A stretch of DNA of 64,000 bases from Lascolabacillus massiliensis. Lineage in GTDB: Bacteria > Bacteroidota > Bacteroidia > Bacteroidales > Dysgonomonadaceae. Numbering within the stretch: the stretch's first letter is position 1; each line of letters opens with the position of its first letter. The stretch spans positions 1,490,501 to 1,554,500 of the forward strand of contig NZ_CTEJ01000002.1 in NCBI RefSeq assembly GCF_001282625.1, in the 5' to 3' direction. The notes beneath the pieces were generated by a model. That model did no database searches. It saw nothing but the letters and a program-made list of their open reading frames with translations, and had not been told where the DNA came from. The position numbers and the translations under genes are program-made. Shown here piece by piece: positions 34,087 through 41,605 of this stretch.

Positions 34087-35829
34087 TTAATTCAGCTCCA
34101 GACCAAATTCATCTGACAGTTTCAGTAGTGAAGGGTTCTTTTTTGCCATCTCATCAAATATCTCTCGAGAGGTGAGTGGTTTTTTGATAGCATTTACTTC
34201 TGCAATCTTTATTGTCATTGTTAGATCGTCGTTCTTAACCTTGCTTCTGAGAAATGAAAGGATTGAAAGACTGCTGTTTGTAAGGTACTCTTTGTTTATC
34301 TCGGTATTTACTTCTACCTCGAAGATTACATCACTGATCAGTCTGGGATGATAGAGGCTCATGGTGTTTTTGAGTAGCGGTTCTCCTTTGAGATTTGCTG
34401 CATATTCATCCCATGCTTCTTTAAGCTCTTTTTCCGTGAATGGGTTGTTGCCATTGCCGGTGCTTGCTTTTTTCTCTTCTTCGGGCTCTTCCTCTTTCTG
34501 ATCTCTAAGAGATAAGATGGATATACCCATTCCTTTTAAGGCAGATTTCTTCTTTACAGGGGTAGTTGGCTTTGATGTTTCATCAGGTGTTTGTTCTGTC
34601 TTTTTTTGTATTGGAGCTGTCTCTGCCTTTGGTGTTGCGTCAGATCTCTTTACTTCCGTTTGCGAAGTTTTTGATTCTGAGGCTGTTTTCTCAATCGGCT
34701 TTATAGAACTTTTTTTTTCTGCAGCAGATGTGGGATTCTCCTGAAGTTGACACAGTTTAATTAGTGTAAGCTCAAGAAGCAGACGTCTGTTTTTGCTAAC
34801 CCTGTAGTTGAGGTCGCACTCATTCGCAATCTCAATAGCTTTGTAGAGGAATTCATTACTACATTGCTTTGCAGTATCGATATACTGATCTCTTATAGAT
34901 GCACCAACCTCAAATAGAGAGGCTGTCTTTGGGTCCTTGCAGACCAGCAGGTCACGGAAGTGGGATGCTACACCACTAATGATATATTGTCCCTCAAAAC
35001 CACGGTTCAGGATATCGTTAAGAATCAGCAAGCAATCTACAACATTGCCGGCAAGAATAACGTTGGTAAGTCTGAAATAGTATTCGTAATCAAGTACATT
35101 GAGGTTTTCAATTACTGCTCTGTATGTTATATTTCCCTGTGTGAAGCTTGCGGTCTGATCAAATATTGATAGTGCATCACGCATACCGCCATCCGCTTTT
35201 TGTGCTATAACATTCAGTGCTTCTGCTTCGGCTGTAACGCCCTCTTCCTGTGCAACGTATTGCAGATGTTCAACAATATCGGCAATATTTATACGGTTGA
35301 AGTCATAAACCTGACAGCGTGATAGTATTGTGGGTATGATCTTATGTTTCTCTGTTGTAGCAAGGATAAATATCGCGTGGGAGGGAGGCTCTTCAAGTGT
35401 CTTTAGAAATGAGTTGAAGGCAGATTGCGAGAGCATATGTACCTCATCGATAATATAAACCTTGTATTTGCCTATCTGTGGTGGGATGCGAACCTGCTCG
35501 ATCAGCATGCGAATATCATCTACACCGTTGTTGGATGCAGCATCAAGCTCATGGATGTTGTATGACCTCTGTTGGTTGAATGCAACGCACGACTCGCAAT
35601 TGTTACATGCTTCGTTATCGGGAGTGAGGTTCATGCAGTTGATTGTTTTCGCGAAAATGCGTGCACAGGTGGTTTTACCGACACCGCGGGGACCACTGAA
35701 AAGATATGCATGCGCAAGTTTATTGCCGACAATGGCATTTTTTAATGTAGTTGTCAGAGCCTCTTGCCCAACCACGCTTTTGAATGTGGATGGTCTGTAT
35801 TTTCTAGCAGAAACAATAAAAGTATCCAT
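34087..35829 (-). CDS. dnaX: DNA polymerase III subunits gamma and tau
   Basis: DnaX is the motor of the clamp loader. Its Walker A is GPRGVGKTTCARIFA, followed by the zinc module CMNLTPDNEACNNCESC, YKVYIIDEVHMLSQSAFNSFLKTLEEPP (Walker B and SRC region), and ATTEKHKIIPTILSRC. The middle (about residues 375-465) is a Ser/Thr/Lys/Glu-rich linker. The final region (about 470-580) would be the tau-like polymerase-binding part. No slippery heptamer that would produce gamma is apparent. It has a -7 element 36 bases upstream. Confidence 0.97.
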   Translation of the reverse strand: MDTFIVSARKYRPSTFKSVVGQEALTTTLKNAIVGNKLAHAYLFSGPRGVGKTTCARIFAKTINCMNLTPDNEACNNCESCVAFNQQRSYNIHELDAASNNGVDDIRMLIEQVRIPPQIGKYKVYIIDEVHMLSQSAFNSFLKTLEEPPSHAIFILATTEKHKIIPTILSRCQVYDFNRINIADIVEHLQYVAQEEGVTAEAEALNVIAQKADGGMRDALSIFDQTASFTQGNITYRAVIENLNVLDYEYYFRLTNVILAGNVVDCLLILNDILNRGFEGQYIISGVASHFRDLLVCKDPKTASLFEVGASIRDQYIDTAKQCSNEFLYKAIEIANECDLNYRVSKNRRLLLELTLIKLCQLQENPTSAAEKKSSIKPIEKTASESKTSQTEVKRSDATPKAETAPIQKKTEQTPDETSKPTTPVKKKSALKGMGISILSLRDQKEEEPEEEKKASTGNGNNPFTEKELKEAWDEYAANLKGEPLLKNTMSLYHPRLISDVIFEVEVNTEINKEYLTNSSLSILSFLRSKVKNDDLTMTIKIAEVNAIKKPLTSREIFDEMAKKNPSLLKLSDEFGLELN

Positions 35830-35864
35830 GTATATTCGGGATGATTTGGATGATCAGTAAAATA

Positions 35865-35872
35865 CAAATGTA
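35865..35872 (-). promoter_or_regulatory. -7 promoter element of dnaX
   Basis: CAAATGTA reads TACATTTG on the minus strand, 36 bases upstream of the dnaX ATG. Confidence 0.6.
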
Positions 35873-35944
35873 CTAAAAAAATATCGGTTTTTTCCACGGT
35901 TTTTCTATCTTTACCGAGATAAGCAAAAATAAGAAGTTAGTATT

Positions 35945-36934
35945 ATGAGAAATATTTTGTCTTTGTGTTCGTTTACCCTACTTATTGTTATTTTATCTGC
36001 TGTTTCATGCTCTTCTGGCAAGGAGTATCAATCTTCTAAAAGAGATATTAAGGATAAGGAATTATCGGTGGTCTCTCCGACAATTGTGCCTGATACATTT
36101 GTACTTCCTGATATACCTGAAGTTATAACAGATACGGATGAGCGTGCAAAATATCTTGTAAGTCATTATTGGGACAGGTTTGATTTTAGTAATGCTGATT
36201 TAGCCAGACGCCCCGAAATTACTGAACAGGCTTTTGTGGATTTTATCAATATACTGAATTACGTACCAAAGGCAAATGCTGATGAATCGCTTGTGAATAC
36301 TCTCAGGAGCGCTGAGGCAGATACTGCAATGTATGTACATTTTATTTCGCTTTTTGAAAAGTATTTCTACGATCCTAATTCACCTTTCCGTAATGAGGAG
36401 TATTATATCCCTGTGTTGAATGAGATTGCAAGATCTTCGATGTTGACAGATGTTTCAAAATCGGTATACAAATTTCAGCTGGATATGGTAAAGAAGAACA
36501 GAGTGGGTGAAAGAGCCAATAATTTCAGCTACACTCTGGCGTCGGGTCGTTCATACTCTTTATATGATCTGCAAAGTGAATTTACTATTCTCATGTTTTC
36601 TAATCCGGGATGTCCCACTTGTGAAGCTGTAATTGCGCAGATGGCAAAATCAGCGCCTATAAACAATGCTCTTTCGAGAAATAGTGCTAACAGGACAATG
36701 CTTACAATACTTACTCTATATCCTGATCAGGATCTTGATGAGTGGCTGTCGCATCTGTCTGATTTGCCTACTGGATGGGTGCATGGATATGATAAGGATC
36801 TAAAGATTACTAATCAGAGATTATACGATATAAAGGCTATTCCTACCATATATTTACTGGATAAAGATAAGAGAGTGTTGTTGAAAGATACTTCAATTGA
36901 GGCAGTTGAGTCGTTTTTTTCGGTTCAACATTAA
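35945..36934 (+). CDS. DUF5106 lipoprotein with a thioredoxin-like domain (CPTC)
   Basis: The lipoprotein signal ends in LSAVSCSSG. A DUF5106 domain follows (residues about 60-185), marked by RAKYLVSHYWDRFDFSN and ANADESLVNTL. The C-terminal thioredoxin-like domain has EFTILMFSNPGCPTCEAVIAQMA, so the CxxC active site CPTC is intact (unlike its two relatives nearby), and IKAIPTIYLLDKDKRVLLKD carries the cis-Pro. It would act in the envelope as a disulfide oxidoreductase or reductant carrier. Which partners it reduces is unknown. Confidence 0.88.
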   Translation: MRNILSLCSFTLLIVILSAVSCSSGKEYQSSKRDIKDKELSVVSPTIVPDTFVLPDIPEVITDTDERAKYLVSHYWDRFDFSNADLARRPEITEQAFVDFINILNYVPKANADESLVNTLRSAEADTAMYVHFISLFEKYFYDPNSPFRNEEYYIPVLNEIARSSMLTDVSKSVYKFQLDMVKKNRVGERANNFSYTLASGRSYSLYDLQSEFTILMFSNPGCPTCEAVIAQMAKSAPINNALSRNSANRTMLTILTLYPDQDLDEWLSHLSDLPTGWVHGYDKDLKITNQRLYDIKAIPTIYLLDKDKRVLLKDTSIEAVESFFSVQH

Positions 36935-37006
36935 ATGAATTCCTCAAATTTAACATTTGAAATGAAATTTTTTATCTCAAAAATTCGGTATTACAAAAAA
37001 ATGACA

Positions 37007-37014
37007 TACTTTTG
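37007..37014 (+). promoter_or_regulatory. -7 promoter element for the structured-leader transcript
   Basis: TACTTTTG fits TAnnTTTG. Transcription would start near 37021, so the hairpins at 37029-37103 would lie at the extreme 5' end of the mRNA, about 95 bases before the gene. Confidence 0.6.
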
Positions 37015-37028
37015 ACCTCTTTAAAATC

Positions 37029-37103
37029 GGACTTTTAGCGAAAAGTCCTTATAAATAAAAGGTTTAGCAACTGCGAGAAGCACGGCTTGCCTATTTACTA
37101 ACC
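37029..37103 (+). promoter_or_regulatory. Candidate structured 5' leader RNA with two hairpins
   Basis: Hairpin 1 is perfect: GGACTTTT (37029-37036), loop AGCG, AAAAGTCC (37041-37048). A 12-base A/T spacer follows. Element 2 spans 37061-37103: GGTTTAG pairs with CTAACC (one bulged T), and inside it CAA pairs with TTG and TGC with GCA around a GAGAA loop. The region starts about 8 bases after the predicted transcription start. No known riboswitch class is recognised, and neither stem is followed by a T-run. Confidence 0.5.
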
Positions 37104-37116
37104 AAAATTATTTTAT

Positions 37117-37608
37117 ATGAGGTACGTGAACTTTTGCCTTATAGCAATATTTTCACTTGTATTATCATCGGGCTCTGTAAAGGATGCTGCTCCATCAATA
37201 GGTTATTATCCGGGAGAAGTAATACCTGATATTATTTTAACGGATGTGGAGGGTGATAGTTATAAGATAAGTGATTATAAAGGCAAAAAAGTCGTGGTTA
37301 ATTTCTGGGCATCATATGACGCCCAATCCAGAGCCACAAATGTTCTTCTGTATAATTATCTTAAGATGAATGATGCAGACGCAACGTTTATATCTGTCAG
37401 TTTTGATAAGAACAAAGATGTTATAAAGAGGACTTTTGAAATGGATAACCTCGAAGGAATTTCACAGTTTTGTGAAATTGATGGGGCAGATTCAGAAATC
37501 TATAATGATTTTAAGCTGAATCGAGGCTTCCGAAATTACTTAATAGACGAAAACGGAGTTATAAAAGCGATGAATTTCACTCCGGATGAACTAAGAAGTT
37601 TGATTTAA
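37117..37608 (+). CDS. Secreted TlpA-like thioredoxin-fold protein lacking CxxC
   Basis: A signal peptide (MRYVNFCLIAIFSLVLSSGS) leads a single redoxin domain of 163 residues: PGEVIPDIILTDVEGDSYKISDYKGKKVVVNFWASYD. At the active site the family has WCxxC; here it reads WASYDAQSR with no cysteine. One Cys remains at about 127 (QFCEID). The fold is otherwise complete (FISVSFDKNKDVIK). It may bind a partner or ligand rather than act as an oxidoreductase. It sits behind a structured leader and before a terminator, as a single-gene transcript. Confidence 0.85.
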   Translation: MRYVNFCLIAIFSLVLSSGSVKDAAPSIGYYPGEVIPDIILTDVEGDSYKISDYKGKKVVVNFWASYDAQSRATNVLLYNYLKMNDADATFISVSFDKNKDVIKRTFEMDNLEGISQFCEIDGADSEIYNDFKLNRGFRNYLIDENGVIKAMNFTPDELRSLI

Positions 37609-37632
37609 GTATTAAAAGAAGAATTAATTAAG

Positions 37633-37664
37633 AACGGTCGTTGTATTTTCAGCGTCCGTTTTTT
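37633..37664 (+). terminator. Terminator after the TlpA-like gene
   Basis: AACGGtCG (37633-37640) pairs with CGtCCGTT (37653-37660) with one symmetric T-T mismatch and a 12-base loop. A T-run to 37664 follows. Confidence 0.8.
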
Positions 37665-37816
37665 AATTTGTTTACATCCTGAATTCTTGTCTAATGCTTG
37701 TCTGCAATTTGTTATAGACATATATTATATCAAAATGATAGAAGATCTAATTTGTAATGTTTTAAATTCGATTAAAAAATTGCAAAATAAATACAATATT
37801 ATTACAAATTAATTAT
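37665..37816. other. AT-rich spacer upstream of the zinc-ribbon gene
   Basis: No gene is visible here. It holds a long-spaced inverted repeat, TAATTTGTAAT (37748-37758) and ATTACAAATTA (37801-37811), a perfect 11-bp match 42 bases apart, the second arm ending 5 bases before a -7 element. It may be an operator or chance in AT-rich DNA. Confidence 0.4.
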
Positions 37817-37824
37817 TACATTTG
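37817..37824 (+). promoter_or_regulatory. -7 promoter element of the zinc-ribbon gene
   Basis: TACATTTG fits TAnnTTTG. The leader to the ATG at 37939 would be about 108 bases, longer than typical for this window. Confidence 0.55.
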
Positions 37825-37938
37825 TGCGATTTAATTGAAATACCGATAGTTATAATTCTTAATTCTTTGATGTATATTTTTAAAAAGAGGTGAAAAATAT
37901 AGCATAACCAGGTTTCCATGAGTTAAATTACAAGTTTT

Positions 37939-38238
37939 ATGAGTATTCAATCTGAAATTAAAATTAACCAGTTTCAACTGGCATTGTTGCTTGATGAATC
38001 TGATAAAGATTTTTTCAAATGCTCAATAGCGCACAATGTGTATTGTTTAAACTGCAGAGATGTTGCAAAAAATGGGATTGATATCACAGAACTTTATCTT
38101 ACAGAGTTTAATGATATTAGGGTACATGGCAGATGTAAAATCTGTAATTGTGAAGTTCGCCGACTTTTTGAGTTCGGCGAGGAAGATAAATTTAATAATA
38201 AAGCTAAAAAATTAAGAAAATCTATTCAAGCATCCTGA
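37939..38238 (+). CDS. Uncharacterised 99-residue zinc-ribbon-like protein
   Basis: I do not recognise the family. Two Cys pairs, Cys36-x2-Cys39 (YCLNC) and Cys66-x2-Cys69 (CKIC), with a further Cys71 and Cys28, suggest a treble-clef or zinc-ribbon metal site in a compact domain. The C-terminus is basic and acidic in alternation (EEDKFNNKAKKLRKSIQ), which may form a helix. No signal peptide or membrane segment is present, so it is cytoplasmic. It has its own promoter and a long leader. The small size and zinc site suit a regulatory or nucleic-acid binding protein, but this is speculation. Confidence 0.78.
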   Translation: MSIQSEIKINQFQLALLLDESDKDFFKCSIAHNVYCLNCRDVAKNGIDITELYLTEFNDIRVHGRCKICNCEVRRLFEFGEEDKFNNKAKKLRKSIQAS

Positions 38239-38257
38239 AAAACTGATTTACATATAT

Positions 38258-38265
38258 TATATTTG
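38258..38265 (+). promoter_or_regulatory. -7 promoter element of uraA
   Basis: TATATTTG fits TAnnTTTG, 28 bases before the uraA ATG. Confidence 0.6.
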
Positions 38266-38293
38266 CACCCAAAAAAATATATTTTAACAATTA

Positions 38294-39499
38294 ATGGAAA
38301 ACAAACAACTCACTCCGTTTTATAAAACCATTGTTGGAGTGCAATTTCTTTTCGTTGCTTTCGGTGCAACAGTATTAGTTCCTCTCTTAGTCGGGCTCGA
38401 TCCCTCAACAGCATTATTTACTGCAGGTGTTGGTACTCTGGTATTTCATTTAGTTACAAAGGGTATTGTTCCAATTTTCCTTGGAAGTAGTTTCGCATTT
38501 ATTGCTCCAATAGTAAAAGCTACAGAGCTGTATGGTTTAGCTGGGACACTTTCTGGTATGGTAGCAGTTGGTTTTGTGTATATAGTTATGAGTGCACTTG
38601 TAAAATGGCAGGGGGTGAAGCTTATTAAAAGATTGTTTCCACCGGTGGTGATAGGTCCGGTAATTATGCTGATCGGTCTCTCTTTAGCCGGTACAGGTGT
38701 GGATATGGCAAAAGAGGACTGGTTGCTGGCAATCATTGCACTTACTACTGCAATTGTTGTGAGCTTGTTTGCTAAAGGGCTGCTAAAGCTTATCCCGATA
38801 TTTGCAGGTATCATTGTTGGTTACATTGCAGCTGTGATCTTAGGAAGGGTAGATATGTCTCCTATTACTGAAGCTGCCTGGTTTGGTTTGCCTCATTTTG
38901 AGAAACCTGAATTTTCATGGGGCGCTATATTGTTCATGATACCTGTGGCAATTGCACCGGTAATTGAGCATGTTGGCGACGTATATGCAGTTAGCCAGGT
39001 GGCAGGAAAGGATTTTGTGAAGAAACCAGGTTTGCACCGCACAATGCTGGGAGATGGAATTGCTTGTATGATTGCTGGTTCAATTGGTGGACCTCCAGTT
39101 ACAACATACTCCGAAGTTACAGGTGCTATGGTACTTACAAAAGTTACCGATCCTGTAGTTATTCGTATTGCAGCTATAACAGGAATTGTTTTCTCTATGA
39201 TCGGAAAAATCAGTGCGATCCTTAAAACTATACCCGGATCTGTGCTGGGTGGTATTATGCTTTTATTATTTGGGACTATCGCAGCAACGGGTATCAATAA
39301 TATGGTTTCTAACAAAACTGATATGGGGAATACCCGTAACCTGATAATTGTATCACTTATACTTACTACAGGAATTGGAGGTGCTGTTCTGCAGATTGGT
39401 GAAATTAGCATGACAGGCATTGGTTTGTCGGCACTCATAGGAGTATTGCTGAATCTGATCATCCCTCAAGATAAGGTGGAAGAAAGAAGCAAAGAGTAG
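38294..39499 (+). CDS. uraA: Uracil/xanthine NCS2 permease (UraA-like)
   Basis: This 401-residue inner-membrane permease is of the uracil-proton symporter type (UraA/PyrP). The N-terminal QFLFVAFGATVLVPLLVGLDPSTAL, the IFLGSSFAFIAPI half-helix region, and APVIEHVGDVYAVSQV with its functional Glu are characteristic, as is MLLLFGTIAATGINNM. It has its own promoter. It complements upp (28.9 kb) to give uracil salvage. The other NCS2 gene at the left edge belongs to the separate AzgA-like branch. Confidence 0.92.
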   Translation: MENKQLTPFYKTIVGVQFLFVAFGATVLVPLLVGLDPSTALFTAGVGTLVFHLVTKGIVPIFLGSSFAFIAPIVKATELYGLAGTLSGMVAVGFVYIVMSALVKWQGVKLIKRLFPPVVIGPVIMLIGLSLAGTGVDMAKEDWLLAIIALTTAIVVSLFAKGLLKLIPIFAGIIVGYIAAVILGRVDMSPITEAAWFGLPHFEKPEFSWGAILFMIPVAIAPVIEHVGDVYAVSQVAGKDFVKKPGLHRTMLGDGIACMIAGSIGGPPVTTYSEVTGAMVLTKVTDPVVIRIAAITGIVFSMIGKISAILKTIPGSVLGGIMLLLFGTIAATGINNMVSNKTDMGNTRNLIIVSLILTTGIGGAVLQIGEISMTGIGLSALIGVLLNLIIPQDKVEERSKE

Positions 39500-39557
39500 A
39501 AATTGATAATTTTGCTGAGTTTTTTTAACTTAAATTATTGTTAGGTAAAAAATATAT

Positions 39558-39587
39558 CATTCTTTTGGGAAATATTCCAAAGGAATG
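39558..39587. promoter_or_regulatory. 11-bp inverted repeat just upstream of a -7 element (candidate operator)
   Basis: CATTCTTTTGG (39558-39568) pairs with CCAAAGGAATG (39577-39587) with one T-G pair; the spacer is GAAATATT. The repeat ends 2 bases before the -7 element, covering the -10 to -40 stretch where RNA polymerase contacts the DNA. No T-run follows, so it is unlikely to terminate uraA. Confidence 0.6.
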
Positions 39588-39589
39588 TT

Positions 39590-39597
39590 TATATTTG
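39590..39597 (+). promoter_or_regulatory. -7 promoter element of the ASCH-like gene
   Basis: TATATTTG fits TAnnTTTG, 55 bases before the ATG at 39653. Confidence 0.6.
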
Positions 39598-39652
39598 TGT
39601 GTCACTGCCCACTCTTGTTCAAGTTTTTTAATAATGTGTAAGTTGAAAAACT

Positions 39653-40141
39653 ATGAATTCGGTTAGGGAGAATACACTGCGACTGGTAATAAAACCTGAG
39701 TCTTTTAATGAAATAATTTCAGGTAAAAAAAAGACTGAAGCAAGGGAAATTAAGGATACTACCTTCAGGAAATATCTTCAAACATGGACTGAGGGCGATA
39801 ATATAGGATTGCTGTATAATAAAGCTTTAATGGAGGGTGAACCTGTCAGCGAGATTTATTTATACAATAATGGTGTGTATCCATATATCCCAATAGATTA
39901 CAAATATCTGAGTATGACCACAGGACCCACTGGTAGTGGTGATATTCTTGTTGTGGAAATAGTCAATATTACTTTTGAACCTGTACTACAGAAAAACGGC
40001 TACCCTATACGTTTTAATATTGTTGAGGATGACTTCAAACCTTGCAAAAATGGTAATTATTGCTTCTGGTATATAGTTTATCATTTAGGTAAGGTAGTCG
40101 AAATAAAACATAGGAAGAGTGGAGCCGAACATATTATCTGA
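39653..40141 (+). CDS. ASCH-like domain protein
   Basis: The N-terminal RLVIKPESFNEIISGKKKTEAREI resembles the ASCH motif, with a Gly-Lys-Lys turn and the following acidic-basic Glu-x-Arg (usually GxKxxExR). ASCH domains bind RNA or modified nucleotides; some members are nucleoside hydrolases or co-regulators. The mid-region YPYIPIDYKYLSMTTGPTGSGDILVVEIVNITFEP provides core strands. The 162 residues have no signal or membrane segment. It has a promoter with an inverted repeat covering the upstream half. The biological role is unknown. Confidence 0.7.
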   Translation: MNSVRENTLRLVIKPESFNEIISGKKKTEAREIKDTTFRKYLQTWTEGDNIGLLYNKALMEGEPVSEIYLYNNGVYPYIPIDYKYLSMTTGPTGSGDILVVEIVNITFEPVLQKNGYPIRFNIVEDDFKPCKNGNYCFWYIVYHLGKVVEIKHRKSGAEHII

Positions 40142-40159
40142 AATTTTTTGAGTATTATT

Positions 40160-40759
40160 CTATATCGATCGGATTACATCCTCAGCATCTAATCTGAATT
40201 TAGGGTTCAGGGATGGCTGATTCTCATCCTCTTTGTCTCTGTAACCTATGGCAACAGCAAACAGTGTCTTGTAGTTGTCATCTTTTAATATTGCATCATA
40301 CTCTTTTGTGTTTATCCCTTCCATTGGAGTGGAGTCGATTCCTAAAGTCGCTGTGGCACTCAAAAAGAATCCTAAAGATAGGTAAACCTGAGAGGTGAGC
40401 CATGTCATAATCTGCTCGTCACCCCTGGGTTTTAATACTCTATTGTAATATGTTGTAGTATATTCAGGTAAAAGTTTTAATTTGTTATTCTCGAAAGCCT
40501 CCGCATCTTTGACTACACTGAAAATAACAATGTGACTGGCGTCAAGTACCTTTTCTCTGTTTCCTAAAGAGAATTCAGCTAACCTGCTTTTTATTTCTTC
40601 GTCGGCAACAAAGGTGAATTTCCAGGGCTGACTGTTTATTGATGATGGACTTAACCTTAGAATCTCTTTCAGTTTTTCAATTGTATGTTCATCTATCTTT
40701 TTGCTGCTATCATACTTCTTAGTAGTGTATCTTTTTTGGGCTATATCTAAAAAACTCAT
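40160..40759 (-). CDS. Nitroreductase-family NAD(P)H oxidoreductase
   Basis: This FMN enzyme of the NfsB type (199 residues) reduces nitro groups or quinones with NAD(P)H. FMN-binding residues are in AQKRYTTKKYD (N-terminus), LRLSPSSINSQPWKFTFV, and the C-terminal TPMEGINTKEYDAILKDDNYKTLFAVAIGYRDKEDENQ. Both parts match the family. It is monocistronic, converging with the ASCH-like gene 18 bases apart. Confidence 0.94.
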   Translation of the reverse strand: MSFLDIAQKRYTTKKYDSSKKIDEHTIEKLKEILRLSPSSINSQPWKFTFVADEEIKSRLAEFSLGNREKVLDASHIVIFSVVKDAEAFENNKLKLLPEYTTTYYNRVLKPRGDEQIMTWLTSQVYLSLGFFLSATATLGIDSTPMEGINTKEYDAILKDDNYKTLFAVAIGYRDKEDENQPSLNPKFRLDAEDVIRSI

Positions 40760-40871
40760 ATTTTATTCTATATTTATAAATTTAATTTATGATATTGGTA
40801 TTGCAAATAGTGTGCCAATGTACTAAAAAAATTTCTTTATAAAATCGATAAAATTAGAATATGATATTCTG

Positions 40872-40879
40872 TATCTTTG
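40872..40879 (+). promoter_or_regulatory. -7 promoter element of the YgjP-like gene
   Basis: TATCTTTG is a perfect TAnnTTTG. It lies 30 bases before the ATG at 40910. Confidence 0.65.
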
Positions 40880-40909
40880 AAGCTTTGAAAATCATTGTTT
40901 AGTTATTAA

Positions 40910-41605
40910 ATGAAAATGAACGTTGCTTCTCTGAGTTATTCCCTGGTGAAATCTTCTCGTAAATCGATTAGTATAATTGTGCATCCCGATGGTAGAGTGG
41001 TGGTTAAGGCGCCTAAGCGGGCCACTAATGGACAGATACATGAGGTGCTTAAAAATAGAATGGGGTGGATTGAAAAACACAGGAAGAGATTTGAGGAGCA
41101 GAGACTTAAGAATCCTGAAAGAAAGTTTTTGAGCGGTGAGAGACATCTTTTTCTGGGGGAGGAGTTTATCCTTCGGATTAGAAAAGCTGATGTTAACAGG
41201 GTGATGTTAAATTGTGAGTATATTGATGTTGAGTGTGTCGATGAATCAATAGTTGAGGGATTGATGCGCCAGTGGCATCTCTCTATGGCAAAGGAAAGGC
41301 TTCCTCAGATTGTCACACCTGTTATAGAAAGTTTCAGGAGTATATATAAAGTTGCACCTGCCAGAATAACTGTGAAACATATGAGGTCGAGGTGGGGGAG
41401 TTGTTCTTCCAGAAAGGCTGTTTCACTAAATAGTAAGCTGATCATGACTCCCGAAAGATGTATTGAGTATGTAATGGTGCATGAGTTGTGTCACCTGATT
41501 CATTTTAATCACTCAGAAAACTTCTATTCTCTCCTTGCAGAGATTTTACCCGACTGGAAGGAGAGAAAGAAAGAACTTCGGTCATTTTCACTTTACGGCT
41601 ACTGA
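40910..41605 (+). CDS. YgjP-like (M48-type, DUF45) metallopeptidase
   Basis: The C-terminal half has the zinc motif YVMVHELCHLIHFNHSENFY (HExxH plus a third His) and the RWGSCSSRKAVSLNSKLIMTPE stretch that marks the YgjP/DUF45 family. The N-terminal half (IIVHPDGRVVVKAPKRATNGQIHEVLK) is the usual beta-rich prelude. No signal peptide is present, so it is cytoplasmic. Substrates are unknown. The last 18 bases overlap the 3' end of the convergent DUF4832 gene. Confidence 0.92.
   Translation: MKMNVASLSYSLVKSSRKSISIIVHPDGRVVVKAPKRATNGQIHEVLKNRMGWIEKHRKRFEEQRLKNPERKFLSGERHLFLGEEFILRIRKADVNRVMLNCEYIDVECVDESIVEGLMRQWHLSMAKERLPQIVTPVIESFRSIYKVAPARITVKHMRSRWGSCSSRKAVSLNSKLIMTPERCIEYVMVHELCHLIHFNHSENFYSLLAEILPDWKERKKELRSFSLYGY

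Noticed and set aside
36935-36980. Possible terminator after the DUF5106 gene
   Set aside because: Only a weak 6-bp A/T stem (TCAAAT/ATTTGA) is visible; the T-run is displaced.
38446-39462. Antisense frames within uraA
   Set aside because: They mirror the hydrophobic codons of uraA and show no independent motif or start signal.
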